A stretch of DNA of 64,000 nucleotides from JAIQFL01 sp035501495 (GTDB lineage: Bacteria > Acidobacteriota > Terriglobia > Bryobacterales > Bryobacteraceae), in the NCBI GenBank assembly GCA_035501495.1, contig DATJWB010000121.1, positions 62,001-126,000 of the forward strand, in the 5' to 3' direction. Shown here one piece after another: positions 1 to 8,918 of this stretch. The position numbers were made by a program, and so were the translations under genes. Under the pieces are notes generated by a model, which saw nothing but the letters and a program-made list of their open reading frames with translations, was not told the origin of the DNA and ran no database searches. The stretch's first letter is position 1. Each line of letters begins with the position of its first letter.

Positions 1-2284
1 AAGGGGCCGGGTCGGGTGTGCTCCGGAAGGACGCGGCCATAATCCGCGCGCTGGCGTCGAACTGTGTCATAGGGTGCAGTCCCAGCAGTGCCTCCATGGT
101 CCTGAGCATCGACGTAGTGTTGTACATGGTGCCGTCCACAAAGTGGCGCTTCGAGAACGACGAAATCACGAACGCAGGCGAGCGGTGGGAGTCCACGTGA
201 TCCGGACCGTTCTGGGCATCGTCCTCCAGGATGAAGATTGCCGTGCTGGTCCACAAACGCGACTTCGAAACCGCCTCCACCACCATCCCAATCGCCAAAT
301 CGTTGTCCGCCGCCGAGGAGAGCGGCGCGATCCGGCCCGCGGTGGTTCCATTGGTGTGATCGTTGCCCATCCGCATCACCGTCAGCCGCGGCATGTCGTT
401 TCGCTTCTCATGCTCGGCCAACTCGGCGATAAAGACCCTGGCGCGCTCCACGTCGGGATACGCCAGGTCGAACCCGCGGTAGAGGGGGTTGGTTACCTTG
501 GCAAGCACCGGGTCGCGGACGCTCGCGATCTGTTCCGTTCCGGCCTCGGCGATCTCCCTCTTGTTGTTTACCATGTAGCCGAAATTCCGGATCGAAAGAC
601 CGGCCGCCGCGGCATTCGTCCAAATGTAGCCGGCGGGGGGTAGAGATGCCGGATCCTGCTCCTCGAAATCGTAGGTTCGCCGGCGGCCGGAATACTCGTT
701 CGGCCACATCTTCTGCACGTAGTCGGGAGCGATCCCGGCCGTCGACCAGTTGTGGCCGTCGGCGCTCACGTCTGCGTTCACATAAAAGTTATCCAGCAGG
801 ACAAACTCGCGCGCCAACTTGTGGAGATTCGGCGTGATATTCTCCCCGAAAAGCACCAGTGACGGATCACCATTACCTTCCTTGATGTCGCCCAGCACCT
901 GGTCGTAGGTACGGTTTTCCCGCACGATGTAGATCACGTGCTCGATCGAGGGCAGGGGATTGGCCGCATCGAGTTTGGCATCGTTGTAGGCCGAGTTGGC
1001 CAGCGCCTTATTCGACCAGGCCTCGAGTTGCTCGGCGGTGAACGGCTCGATCCACGATGCGGTGCCGGTCTGCATGTAACCGACGTATCCGGGCCGGATG
1101 CCGGGCTCGGCATGCACGCCCGCGGGCCGCTTGGTGGGGTTCGGCCCGTCCGGATTCGGATACGACCGCAGGCCCTTGCCATTCAACACCACCAGCGTGC
1201 CCGAGGGCAGCACGCGCACCGCGGTCGGGTACCAGCCGGTCGGAATGAAACCCTCCACCACACTACGGTCGCTCGATACATCCACTACCGCGGCTACGTT
1301 GCCGTCGGAGCAGGCCACGAAGAGCTTCTTCAAATCCGGGCTGAGAGCCAGGCCCGAAGGCGTCATTCCGAGCGGCTGCCGCGGCGTCATGGCCAGATTG
1401 ATATTCTCCACCACGCTCAACTCTTTGCCAGCGTTTACCGACACGGCATAAACGCTATTGGTGTTGGCCGCCGCCACGAAGAGGCGGGCCACCCACGTCG
1501 GCTCACCCGGAGGAACTTCACCCGGGCCGCCTTCGCGCCACACGATATCGGTAGGATGGGCGCCCACCCGCACAATTGCCATCTGGCTGCCCGTATTGGT
1601 GTCGTAGTGGCCAATCGACCCGTCGGCCCAATGGCTCACAAAGAACGACTTGCCGTCCGGATGGAACAGAATGCGATACGGCCGCCTGCCGGTCTTGAAA
1701 CGGTTGATGACCATTCCCGACTGGGGATTGACCACTGCCACATCGTCCTGGTACAACTCCGCAACGTACAGAAGCCGGCCGTCCGGAGACGCCGCCACAT
1801 CCCCGACAAAATCGCGATCCGTCTTTTTGGCTGATGGCGTGACTTCAAAGGTGCGGGCCGGTTGCAGGGTCCCGTTCGCAAAGGTGTACTCGAAGACCGA
1901 TGCGCGCGATCCTCCGCCGACATAGACCTTGTCGCTCTTGGGTACGAAGGTCAGCCCCAGCCAGCCGTCCGGCGCCTTCACGTTGCTGACGACGCGTCCG
2001 GAAGCGGTGTCGATCACACTGACGCTCGGCGGGCGATAGCCGGCATTGAGCACCAGAAGAAACTTCCCATCGGGGGAGAGCGCACTCGACATCGGCAAAG
2101 TGTCGAGCGGCACCTGTTTCCCGGCCGGTTCCAGACGCCAGCCGCTGTTGAGCAGGAACGCGCCGTTCGGTAGCGGCCCTACTTGTTCCCTGGGTGCGGG
2201 TTGTGAGCCGAGCAGCGCCGCCAGGCAGACAAACGCGACGGCCAGAACCACCCGCATGCTCGCAGATCTCAGTGCAGGTTGCAT
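1..2284 (-). CDS. YncE-type beta-propeller / alkaline-phosphatase-like phosphoesterase (3' end outside window)
   Basis: An open frame with no stop runs leftwards off the window; about 760 residues are visible. The N-terminus has a hydrophobic signal-like stretch (VVLAVAFVCLAALL). The first ~400 residues are YVTN/YncE-like propeller repeats with recurring LSPDGK-type motifs. From about residue 450 a phosphoesterase domain begins (RENRTYDQVLGD, then SADGHNWST). Near residue 685 is the metal-binding segment EDDAQNGPDHVDSHR. This order matches the family called bifunctional YncE/alkaline phosphatase proteins. Likely secreted; the substrate cannot be told from sequence. The start could be the ATG at 2284 or the in-frame ATG at 2257; neither has a convincing ribosome site. 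Confidence 0.9.
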   Translation of the reverse strand, partial: MQPALRSASMRVVLAVAFVCLAALLGSQPAPREQVGPLPNGAFLLNSGWRLEPAGKQVPLDTLPMSSALSPDGKFLLVLNAGYRPPSVSVIDTASGRVVSNVKAPDGWLGLTFVPKSDKVYVGGGSRASVFEYTFANGTLQPARTFEVTPSAKKTDRDFVGDVAASPDGRLLYVAELYQDDVAVVNPQSGMVINRFKTGRRPYRILFHPDGKSFFVSHWADGSIGHYDTNTGSQMAIVRVGAHPTDIVWREGGPGEVPPGEPTWVARLFVAAANTNSVYAVSVNAGKELSVVENINLAMTPRQPLGMTPSGLALSPDLKKLFVACSDGNVAAVVDVSSDRSVVEGFIPTGWYPTAVRVLPSGTLVVLNGKGLRSYPNPDGPNPTKRPAGVHAEPGIRPGYVGYMQTGTASWIEPFTAEQLEAWSNKALANSAYNDAKLDAANPLPSIEHVIYIVRENRTYDQVLGDIKEGNGDPSLVLFGENITPNLHKLAREFVLLDNFYVNADVSADGHNWSTAGIAPDYVQKMWPNEYSGRRRTYDFEEQDPASLPPAGYIWTNAAAAGLSIRNFGYMVNNKREIAEAGTEQIASVRDPVLAKVTNPLYRGFDLAYPDVERARVFIAELAEHEKRNDMPRLTVMRMGNDHTNGTTAGRIAPLSSAADNDLAIGMVVEAVSKSRLWTSTAIFILEDDAQNGPDHVDSHRSPAFVISSFSKRHFVDGTMYNTTSMLRTMEALLGLHPMTQFDASARIMAASFRSTPDPAP

Positions 2285-2422
2285 ACAGACGATTGTACTA
2301 GCCCCCGATGCTGCGGCAAATGACGAATCGGCCACGAAACCGCAGGGGAGTCGCCTGCATGTGCCGCCGCGAAGGCGCTACAATGGGAAATCGATTTTCC
2401 AGCGAAACTCAGGAGAATTCTT

Positions 2423-2554
2423 TTGGCAGACGACAAGACTTATAAAGCAGAATATCTGGGCAGCGGTACGTTCGTGATCAGCAAACCCAAGCGCAAAAAA
2501 ATTAAAACGCGCCAGTCGCAACTCAAGAACCCGCAGCGCGGATCGCGCAAATAA
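2423..2554 (+). CDS. Small basic protein, 43 aa, TTG start
   Basis: A short frame begins at a TTG seven bases after an AGGAG ribosome site (2411-2415) and ends at TAA 2552-2554. The product has an acidic-neutral N-terminal half (MADDKTYKAEYLGSGTFVIS) and a very basic second half (KPKRKKIKTR, then QRGSRK). A -10-like TACAAT lies at 2379-2384. No family is recognised. The strong ribosome site, sensible codon use and charge segregation argue for a real gene, possibly a nucleic-acid-binding or ribosome-associated peptide (inference only). Confidence 0.55.
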   Translation: MADDKTYKAEYLGSGTFVISKPKRKKIKTRQSQLKNPQRGSRK

Positions 2555-2561
2555 TCGCGGT

Positions 2562-2687
2562 TTAACGCTGGTGATTGCGCCGGTCCGCATTCATGATGCG
2601 GAAGAGACCTTCGAGCGCCGCCTTCTGAATGACAAAGGCTCCCACAAAACTTCCAACCAGCGTCGAGGCAATCACGAAGGCGTCCAT
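2562..2687 (-). CDS. Small single-span membrane protein, 41 aa (tentative)
   Basis: A minus-strand frame from ATG 2687 to TAA 2562 encodes one hydrophobic helix near the N-terminus (FVIASTLVGSFVGAFVI) followed by a basic tail (NADRRNHQR). Codon use is like the neighbours. A weak purine-rich AAAGGGA lies about 10 bases upstream. It converges with the 43-aa gene. No family is recognised, and chance cannot be excluded at this length. Confidence 0.4.
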   Translation of the reverse strand: MDAFVIASTLVGSFVGAFVIQKAALEGLFRIMNADRRNHQR

Positions 2688-2731
2688 GGTCCCAATCCCT
2701 TTCCACTTTTTCTAAGAGCAATTTACTTGCC

Positions 2732-4036
2732 ATGCTGATTACCGACCTGGTGCTTCATCCCATCGCCATTTCCGATCCCCCATTGCGCAGTTCTTATGGA
2801 TTGCACGCGCCCTTCGCTCTACGCACCATCATCGAACTCAAAACCGATTCCGGCCTGACCGGCATCAGTGAAACCTACGGCGGCGATGGACCCCTTGCCG
2901 GACTGGAAGGGGTGCGGCAACGTGTCACCGGGATGGACCCGTTTCAACTGGCCGGCCTTTCCCGCGACCTGAACGCCCTTGCCGCGGACGAAAGGGCCGC
3001 TACGCCGGGCGGGCGCTCGCAAACCTACCTGGTGCCAGGAGAAAACCCGCTCGACCGGCATGCCCGCACCTTCGCGGCCATCGAAATCGCGTGCCTCGAC
3101 CTGATCGGAAAGGCTGTCGGCAAACCCGTCTGCGATATCCTCGGCGGACGCGTCCGCGACCAGGTGAGTTTCTCCGCTTACCTCTTCTATAAGCACGGCC
3201 CCTTCGACGGCTCGGATGATGAATATGGCGAGGTTCTGGACCCCCAGGCGTGTGTCCGCGAGTGTCGCCAGATGGTCTCGCAGTACGGCTTTCGAGAGAT
3301 CAAGCTCAAAGGCGGCGTCCTCGAACCGGACGTGGAAATTTTGACACTTCGTGCGCTGCGTGACACGTTTGGGCCGGAATATCCCCTGCGCATCGACCCC
3401 AATTGCGCCTGGAGCATCGATACCTCCGTTCGCGTCGGGTGCGAGCTTCAGTCCGAGCTATCGAACGGCGGGTACCTCGAGGACCCCTGCGCCACCCTGG
3501 AAGGCATGAGCGAAGTCCGCCGGCGCCTGCTCGCCGAAGGCAACTCCACCCCGCAGGGCAGCAACGTTGCCGTCACCTGTTTCGCCGACGTGCCGCGTGC
3601 CAAAGAACTCGACGCCGTTCAGATCGTTCTGTCGGACCCCCATTACTGGGGAGGCATGCGCAACGTTCAATATCTATCTCACCTGACCGGCGTTCTCGGT
3701 ATGGGACTCTCCATGCACTCCAACAGCCATTTAGGGGTCAGCCTCATGGCTATGACTCACGTGGCCGCCGCCTGCCCGAACCTGACTTACGCCTGTGACA
3801 CCCACTATCCCTGGCAGACCGCCGATGACGAGGTCGTGGCCGGCGGGCGTGTACAGTTTGTGGGCGGGTGTGTCCAGATTCCGGACAAGCCCGGCCTTGG
3901 AGTTGACATCGACTACGACCAACTCGCCCGCGGCCGTGAGCGCTACGCCCGCATTCCCTACCGCAAGCGCGACGACGAGGCTGAAATGCGCAAACATGTG
4001 GATCCGAACTGGAGACGCGTCTTACCTCGCTGGTAA
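2732..4036 (+). CDS. gudD: Glucarate dehydratase (enolase superfamily)
   Basis: 434 residues, close to the ~446 usual for GudD. Enolase-superfamily layout: an N-terminal capping domain (about 1-140) followed by the TIM barrel. Visible motifs are the KxK acid/base pair in REIKLKGG (near residue 190), metal ligands in RIDPNCAW and YLEDPC, the DPHYWGG loop, and the catalytic His region SMHSNSHLG (near 329). The family dehydrates D-glucarate (or L-idarate) to 5-keto-4-deoxyglucarate in the cytoplasm. The gene stands alone, with no other uronate or aldarate gene adjacent; a pectinesterase lies about 39 kb away. The ATG at 2732 has no clear Shine-Dalgarno. Confidence 0.92.
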   Translation: MLITDLVLHPIAISDPPLRSSYGLHAPFALRTIIELKTDSGLTGISETYGGDGPLAGLEGVRQRVTGMDPFQLAGLSRDLNALAADERAATPGGRSQTYLVPGENPLDRHARTFAAIEIACLDLIGKAVGKPVCDILGGRVRDQVSFSAYLFYKHGPFDGSDDEYGEVLDPQACVRECRQMVSQYGFREIKLKGGVLEPDVEILTLRALRDTFGPEYPLRIDPNCAWSIDTSVRVGCELQSELSNGGYLEDPCATLEGMSEVRRRLLAEGNSTPQGSNVAVTCFADVPRAKELDAVQIVLSDPHYWGGMRNVQYLSHLTGVLGMGLSMHSNSHLGVSLMAMTHVAAACPNLTYACDTHYPWQTADDEVVAGGRVQFVGGCVQIPDKPGLGVDIDYDQLARGRERYARIPYRKRDDEAEMRKHVDPNWRRVLPRW

Positions 4037-4136
4037 TCCATCTCACCGTAGAGTCTTCGTGCGAAGACGCGCCGATTCGGGCCAGCGGCGCTTTTAGGGT
4101 GGTTCACGAGATTGCCGGCGGACCTGTCCGTTACCG

Positions 4137-4502
4137 TCACGCCTGGCCTTCGCTGGCGCCCGGATTCATGAGGCTCGCAATCGCGGCGCTGATCTGGCTC
4201 CAGCGGCTGAATTCCGAATTGAGTTGTTTGCGCCCCGCCGGGGTGAGCTGGTAATACTTGGCCCGCTGGTTATGCTCGGAGTTTCTCCATTCGGATTTGA
4301 TCCAGCCTTGCTTTTCCAGGCGGTGCAGGGCCGGATAAAGCGACCCCGTCTCGACCTGCAGGACCTCTCCGGAGCCGGTGCGGATCGCCTGGCCGATGCC
4401 GTATCCGTGCTGCGGGGCCCACCGCAGAGTCTGGAGAATCAGCATGTCGAGCGTTCCCTGAATCAGCTCGATGCGATTCTGGTATTTTTCGCGTTTCGCC
4501 AT
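4137..4502 (-). CDS. PadR-family transcriptional regulator
   Basis: 121 residues with the PadR winged-helix signature: LIQGTLDMLILQTL at the N-terminus, HGYGIGQAI, then the wing segment GSLYPALHRLEKQGWI and YYQLTPAGRKQL. PadR proteins of this short class are usually ligand- or stress-responsive repressors that bind palindromes over their own promoters. The gene is last in a leftward series of PQQ-propeller and two DUF1080 genes, but it has its own palindrome and -10-like TAGAAT just upstream, so it is probably transcribed and autoregulated separately. Confidence 0.93.
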   Translation of the reverse strand: MAKREKYQNRIELIQGTLDMLILQTLRWAPQHGYGIGQAIRTGSGEVLQVETGSLYPALHRLEKQGWIKSEWRNSEHNQRAKYYQLTPAGRKQLNSEFSRWSQISAAIASLMNPGASEGQA

Positions 4503-4503
4503 G

Positions 4504-4522
4504 GATGTAGAAATTCTACATC
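4504..4522. promoter_or_regulatory. Probable PadR operator over the padR promoter
   Basis: A near-perfect palindrome: 9-base arms GATGTAGAA and TTCTACATC around a single A, immediately upstream of the padR ATG. ATGTA...TACAT symmetry is typical of PadR-family sites. On the minus strand it contains a -10-like TAGAAT (4518-4513), with a TAGACA-like -35 18 bases upstream, so binding would block transcription. Confidence 0.7.
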
Positions 4523-4572
4523 TTGGGGCGGTAGGCTGTCTACTGCCTGGGGTGCCGGCGCTGAGGTGCGGC

Positions 4573-5562
4573 CTACATTCTCTTCAGCCAGATGTTGCGC
4601 GTGTAGTATCCGCCCGTTCCTTCCACCTCGATTCCGATTTTGCCGCTCGCTCGGAAGTACGCCGGATCGTTGTCGATGAATTCCGAAGTCAGGTGGCCAT
4701 TCATGACCATCGTACTGACGTTGCCTTTCACGATGAGCAGGAACTGGTTGTAGTCGTCCTTCCTGAACCACGAGTCGCGCGTCTCCTTGTCGGCGATGGT
4801 CGCCAGAATTCGCCGCTGCCCGGGATCGGCCAGAACGATCGTGCCCGGAGGGGCGGCGATCCCCCGGCCCAACTGTTCGTAATATTGGCCGCTGAACGTG
4901 TTGTTCGCGTCGAAATCGAATTGCGGACCGGCCATGTCCCACCGGGCCCGTTCTTCGGCCGAGGGGGGCGTGCCGGGATTGGCGCACTGCGGACCCCGGC
5001 CTCCACGCCCGCCTCCTCGGGTGCCTGGACCTCCCGGCCCGCGGCCTCCCGGCCCGCCAGGACCGCCGCGCGGGGGTCCGGCATTCGCCATCATCCCGCC
5101 GCCTCCGCGGCCCGGGTACTTCAGGACCACATTGTTGTCGGCGGTCAGGTAGCTGCGGTACTGCACGCCCCCATTCACGTTGCCGGTTCCCTTGCTCTCG
5201 AATTTCAGCATGAAGTCGCCGGGCTCGCCGCCTTTCCACACCAGGTAGATCGTGCCTGTGGGCTTTTCGCAGGTGGGCTCGACGTAGATCGCGCCGTCCT
5301 TGACACTCCAGAATCGCGTGTCTCCATCCCATCCGTTTAACGTCTGGCCGTCGAAGAGTGAGATCCAGCCTTCGTTGTCCGCATAATCGAAAGGCTGTCC
5401 GCCGCGTCCAAATGTGCCTCCGCCCCGGCCGGCGGCTTGGGCGCCGGGCGCGCGTCCTTCAGCCGGAGGGCCGGCAGGTGGAGGCGTCTGCTGTGGGATG
5501 GCCAAGGGCGCCAGCACAAGCAGTGCGCCGAGGCTGCTGAGTTTCAGAGTTCCGGTCGGCAT
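4573..5562 (-). CDS. Secreted DUF1080 (3-keto-disaccharide hydrolase-like) protein with Gly/Arg/Pro-rich insert
   Basis: 329 residues. Signal-like N-terminus (LSSLGALLVLAPLAIP), then a low-complexity linker. The DUF1080 concanavalin-like fold begins at EGWISLFDGQTLNGWDG and closes with GTGGYYTRNIWLKRM. Residues ~170-205 are an unusual run of Gly, Pro and Arg with many GG and PG pairs, probably an exposed loop. DUF1080 proteins include hydrolases of 3-keto-glycosides; the substrate here is unknown. It sits 19 bases downstream of a second DUF1080 gene and is probably cotranscribed with it and the PQQ-propeller gene. Confidence 0.88.
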   Translation of the reverse strand: MPTGTLKLSSLGALLVLAPLAIPQQTPPPAGPPAEGRAPGAQAAGRGGGTFGRGGQPFDYADNEGWISLFDGQTLNGWDGDTRFWSVKDGAIYVEPTCEKPTGTIYLVWKGGEPGDFMLKFESKGTGNVNGGVQYRSYLTADNNVVLKYPGRGGGGMMANAGPPRGGPGGPGGRGPGGPGTRGGGRGGRGPQCANPGTPPSAEERARWDMAGPQFDFDANNTFSGQYYEQLGRGIAAPPGTIVLADPGQRRILATIADKETRDSWFRKDDYNQFLLIVKGNVSTMVMNGHLTSEFIDNDPAYFRASGKIGIEVEGTGGYYTRNIWLKRM

Positions 5563-5581
5563 CCTGCGATTCTCCTTTTCT

Positions 5582-6988
5582 TCAGTTCAGCTTCTTCAGC
5601 CAGATGTTGCGCACCGAAACCTTGGTGGTGGCTTCAATTTCTATGCCGAAAATCCCCGGCTGGTTATTGCTCGACTCCGGATCGTCGTCCACCATCACCG
5701 CCATCAGTTGGCCGTTTACGATGTGGATGAAGGTGCCGCCGCGCGCGATCACCGTGTACTCGTTCCAGTCGTTCGCCTTTACCAGATTGCCCAGCGCCGC
5801 GCGGTCGCCGATCGTGCCCATCAGCCGCCTGGCGGCCAGGCCCGCGCCTTCCACCACCTGGCCGCGCCACGCCATGATCCCCATCGGCGTGTTCTCCGAA
5901 TAGAACTGGCCGGTGTAGATCCGGCTTGGCCAGAAATCCGCCTGGGGTCCGGTCATCATCCAGTTGAGATTCACCGGCCCGACGTTGGCGGTCACATTGG
6001 CGGGGATAGGCCGCGTCCACGGAATTCCGGTCTGGCTGCGGTACTGGACGCCGCTGCCCCCGTCCCCTTCGATCTTGATCTCGAACTTGAGCGTGAAGTC
6101 TTTCGCTTCTACTCCGCGGTAGGCTATGTAGGTATTGCCGCTGGGATTGTCCGCTGTCGATTCGCCTACAATGGCGCCGCCTTCCACGCGCCAGAACTTC
6201 GGGTTGCCATCCCAGCCCTTCAAGCTGACGCCGTCGAATAAGGAGACGTACCCTCGGCGGTCGTTGAAGTCCATGCGCTCGGGCTCGGTGAACCCGGCTC
6301 CGGGGTAGACTCCGCCCGCCGCCACCAGCCAAGCGAGCTGTTCGGTATCGAGTTTGTCCGCGGTGGCTTGCATTGCCGCCAGGGCGGAAGCGCGGGCATT
6401 CGCAAGCGCCAGTTCGGCCGACGCGACGGCATCCACCGCCGCCCTGATGGTATCCGCATTCTTCGGCACGGCCAGCGACGCCGTCGTAACCTCGCGGCGT
6501 GCCATCTCCAGCGACTGCGATTGCGGCGCCAGGTTGGAACTTATCTCGGTGAGCGCGATGGCCTGCAGTTTGGCCACGTGCGGCATGCTGGTGCGCGCGG
6601 CGCCCCGCCCCCCGCCGCCGCGAGCAGGCGCTCCAGTTGCTGCTGCCAGAGCTGGAATTTGGTTCGATGCAAACCGGTTGGCAGAAGCCTGCAATTTCGC
6701 GAACGCGTCGGCGCGGGCGTTTGCCAATTCCAGCTCCGCCGCGCGGACGTCCGCTGCCTTCGCCCGGATCGCCGCAGCGTTTCGCGGAATCGAGAGCGAT
6801 ACCGCGACCAGGCCCGAGCGTACATCGGCCAATCGCTGCACCTGTGGGGTGAGTTCGGAGTTCATCCGGGCGAGCGCCGCCATCTGTTCGGGAGTCGCAT
6901 TAGGAATCCTGGGTGGTCCCTGCGCGAAAACAGCGCTCCGGGCGAAAAGCAGAATCGGGATGACCATCAGAGCGGATCGGGATCTCAT
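5582..6988 (-). CDS. Secreted DUF1080 protein with duplicated N-terminal helical region
   Basis: 468 residues with a signal peptide (MVIPILLFARSAVFAQG). Residues ~25-225 are two similar Ala-rich helical units, each with a Q(R/S)L..(V/A)R start, a SLSIPRNA or SLAVPKNA middle, an AELELANARADA or AELALANARASA helix and an AWLVAA or PALAAA end. A Gly/Arg linker separates them. The DUF1080 domain follows (RGYVSLFDGVSLKGWDG ... VRNIWLKKLN), about 240 residues. Its C-terminal half is paralogous to the next gene downstream. It lies 29 bases after the PQQ-propeller gene. The function of the helical repeat is unknown; it may be a periplasmic spacer. Confidence 0.88.
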   Translation of the reverse strand: MRSRSALMVIPILLFARSAVFAQGPPRIPNATPEQMAALARMNSELTPQVQRLADVRSGLVAVSLSIPRNAAAIRAKAADVRAAELELANARADAFAKLQASANRFASNQIPALAAATGAPARGGGGRGAARTSMPHVAKLQAIALTEISSNLAPQSQSLEMARREVTTASLAVPKNADTIRAAVDAVASAELALANARASALAAMQATADKLDTEQLAWLVAAGGVYPGAGFTEPERMDFNDRRGYVSLFDGVSLKGWDGNPKFWRVEGGAIVGESTADNPSGNTYIAYRGVEAKDFTLKFEIKIEGDGGSGVQYRSQTGIPWTRPIPANVTANVGPVNLNWMMTGPQADFWPSRIYTGQFYSENTPMGIMAWRGQVVEGAGLAARRLMGTIGDRAALGNLVKANDWNEYTVIARGGTFIHIVNGQLMAVMVDDDPESSNNQPGIFGIEIEATTKVSVRNIWLKKLN

Positions 6989-7017
6989 CGCGGCCTCGAA
7001 TTATTTCCGGTCGGGCA

Positions 7018-8277
7018 CTACGGCATCTGCCGAATGCAATACAAGGTATTCTTCCCACGCAGGTACATGCTGTTGCCTGCCACCGCTGGCGTGGCGATAA
7101 ACATGTCGTCGCCCATGCTGTTGGTCGCCAGCACCTCGAACTTCTCGCCCATCTTCACCACCACGACATCGCCCTGTTCGGTGGCCACATACAGCTTTCC
7201 ATTTACAGCCACCGGCGACGATTTCAGACTGTAGGCGCCCGGCAGACGCGTCTGTTTGTAGTACGGCTCGCCGGTGCTGGCTTTGAACACACTGAGCATG
7301 GCCGTGTCGGAAATAAAGTACAGGATGTCGTCCTTCAGCACCGGCGAGGGATTGTACGGTGTGCCGCGGTTGGTGGACCAGAGCACGGCATTCGTGCCGG
7401 TCAGGTCGCCCTCGCCATCGATGCGGATCGCCATCATGTTCGGATTCTGGAATCCGGTCATTACATAGACCACACCGTTGGCTTCCACCGGAGCCGGAAT
7501 CGAATTGAGTCCCAGGCCGGCGCACTCCCAATTCACCTTGCCGGTAGCCGGATCGTACGACCGCACGCGCGTGCCGGCGACAATCAATTGCTTCTTGCCG
7601 TTGCGGGTCACCATCAGCGGCGGCGACCAGGAACTGGGCTCCGAGCGCTCCACGCGCCACAGCTCTTTTCCCGTGTTTTTGTCGAGCGCGATGAGATGCG
7701 AGTTTTGCTCCTGATCGAATTTCAGATACAGTGTGTCGCCATCCAACATAGTGGGCGTGCCTTCGCCGAACTCCCCGCGCTTATGCATTTGCGGAAAATC
7801 CTTCTGCCATTGGAGGTTGCCCTCCAGGTCGTAGACGAAGATCCCGCGCGACTCCCAAAACGCGTAGAGGCGCTTTCCGTCGGTCACCGGAATGTTCGAG
7901 GCGTAGCTGCCGTAGGGCACCTGGTGGCCATCGGGCGGGGTAGCTGTCTTGGCGGTCCGCTCCCAAAGCACTTTGCCCGTGTTGCGGTCGAGGCACATGA
8001 CCACGAACTTATGTTCTTTGCGCAGGTGCGGCGCATACTCGTCGCCGCCGTCGGTGGGAATCGCGGTGGTCAGGAAGATTTTGTCGCCCCAGATTACGGG
8101 CGAGGAGTGCCCGCGCCCGGGGATATGGACTTTCCAGGCCAGGTTCTTGGTGGCGCTGAATTCCAGCGGCACGTCGCCGCGCGCCACCCCATTGTTATCG
8201 GGTCCGCGAAAACGCGGCCAGTCATCGTCGGCGGCAAACAGGCCCAGGGCAACCACAAGAGCGACAACGATCCGCAT
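7018..8277 (-). CDS. Secreted PQQ-like beta-propeller protein
   Basis: 419 residues. The start at ATG 8277 gives a signal peptide (MRIVVALVVALGLFAADDDW) followed by WPRFRGPDNNG, the usual beginning of this family. Repeats of the type (A/L)LDKNTGKELWR and SYDPATGKVNWE mark the propeller blades. No quinoprotein dehydrogenase active-site Cys pair is evident, so a scaffold or binding role is more likely than an enzyme. It is the first gene of a probable leftward operon with two DUF1080 genes (gap 29 bases). The frame is open further upstream but would overlap the preceding gene, and those residues are not propeller-like. Confidence 0.88.
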   Translation of the reverse strand: MRIVVALVVALGLFAADDDWPRFRGPDNNGVARGDVPLEFSATKNLAWKVHIPGRGHSSPVIWGDKIFLTTAIPTDGGDEYAPHLRKEHKFVVMCLDRNTGKVLWERTAKTATPPDGHQVPYGSYASNIPVTDGKRLYAFWESRGIFVYDLEGNLQWQKDFPQMHKRGEFGEGTPTMLDGDTLYLKFDQEQNSHLIALDKNTGKELWRVERSEPSSWSPPLMVTRNGKKQLIVAGTRVRSYDPATGKVNWECAGLGLNSIPAPVEANGVVYVMTGFQNPNMMAIRIDGEGDLTGTNAVLWSTNRGTPYNPSPVLKDDILYFISDTAMLSVFKASTGEPYYKQTRLPGAYSLKSSPVAVNGKLYVATEQGDVVVVKMGEKFEVLATNSMGDDMFIATPAVAGNSMYLRGKNTLYCIRQMP

Positions 8278-8384
8278 ATTTAGCGAACAGTATATTACTT
8301 CCCCGGTGGGACGGCGGGCGGATTGCGTCGCGTGCCTCCCGGGCGCCGCGGCAGGCGGTCTGTCCAACCAGGCCCGGGCGACGG

Positions 8385-8918
8385 CTACTGGCCTGCCGGC
8401 TTCACGTTGCCGCAGTCGGAGGAAACGAAGGTGCCGGTCATCGACCACTTCACATCCATCGTGCGCCCGTTTCCGCCAGTGGATTTCATCGCGCCGGTTC
8501 CCGCGATGTGCTCGGCGTCTTTGCGATCGATATTCACGTCGCCGGTCATTTTCATGTCGCCCTTCTCCGGAGCGCATTCCATGTGCAATTCCACTTTCGA
8601 GGAGGACATATTGATCAGCTTTTGGCTGCAGTTGTTGTCCCTGTTGCTGCTGGCTTTGGCGATGGCCTGCTGAACGCTTTCCTTGGTGACGCAGCTTTTT
8701 ACGGTGGTGGTTCTGGGGCCGCCCATGTTCTTCATGGCTCCCTCGATGCGAGCGCGTTGTTCAGCGGGCATCTGATCGAAGTTGGGAATCGGGGGCAGAC
8801 CGTTCATCTGCACGGTGGTGGAAAAGTCCCAGAGCCCTGGTTTGATATCGAATTGATCCGCGGCCCAGGCGGCCATCGGACTCAAAAGTACAACTGCCAA
8901 CACAATGTTCTTTCTCAT
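8385..8918 (-). CDS. DUF3617-family periplasmic protein
   Basis: 177 residues: signal peptide (IVLAVVLLSPMAAWAA), then FDIKPGLWDFSTTVQM, the characteristic DUF3617 opening. Two conserved cysteines follow (KSCVTKE and DNNCSQK), then further Cys at HMECAPE and SSDCGNVK. DUF3617 proteins are small secreted proteins of unknown function, common in Acidobacteria and Proteobacteria. A GGGAG ribosome site lies upstream of the ATG. It is transcribed away from the pseudokinase gene; the 107-base gap to the PQQ gene downstream leaves operon membership open. Confidence 0.85.
   Translation of the reverse strand: MRKNIVLAVVLLSPMAAWAADQFDIKPGLWDFSTTVQMNGLPPIPNFDQMPAEQRARIEGAMKNMGGPRTTTVKSCVTKESVQQAIAKASSNRDNNCSQKLINMSSSKVELHMECAPEKGDMKMTGDVNIDRKDAEHIAGTGAMKSTGGNGRTMDVKWSMTGTFVSSDCGNVKPAGQ

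Noticed and set aside
74..1834. Long plus-strand open frames opposite the first gene
   Set aside because: The minus strand encodes a continuous propeller-phosphoesterase with catalytic motifs; the plus-strand translations are Arg/His-rich and motif-free.
4053..4068. Hairpin GTCTTC-GTGC-GAAGAC after gudD as a terminator
   Set aside because: The stem is short and no T-run follows; too weak to call.
8278..8577. Upstream extension of the PQQ-propeller gene
   Set aside because: It overlaps the DUF3617 gene on the same strand and is Arg-rich; ATG 8277 begins a proper signal peptide.
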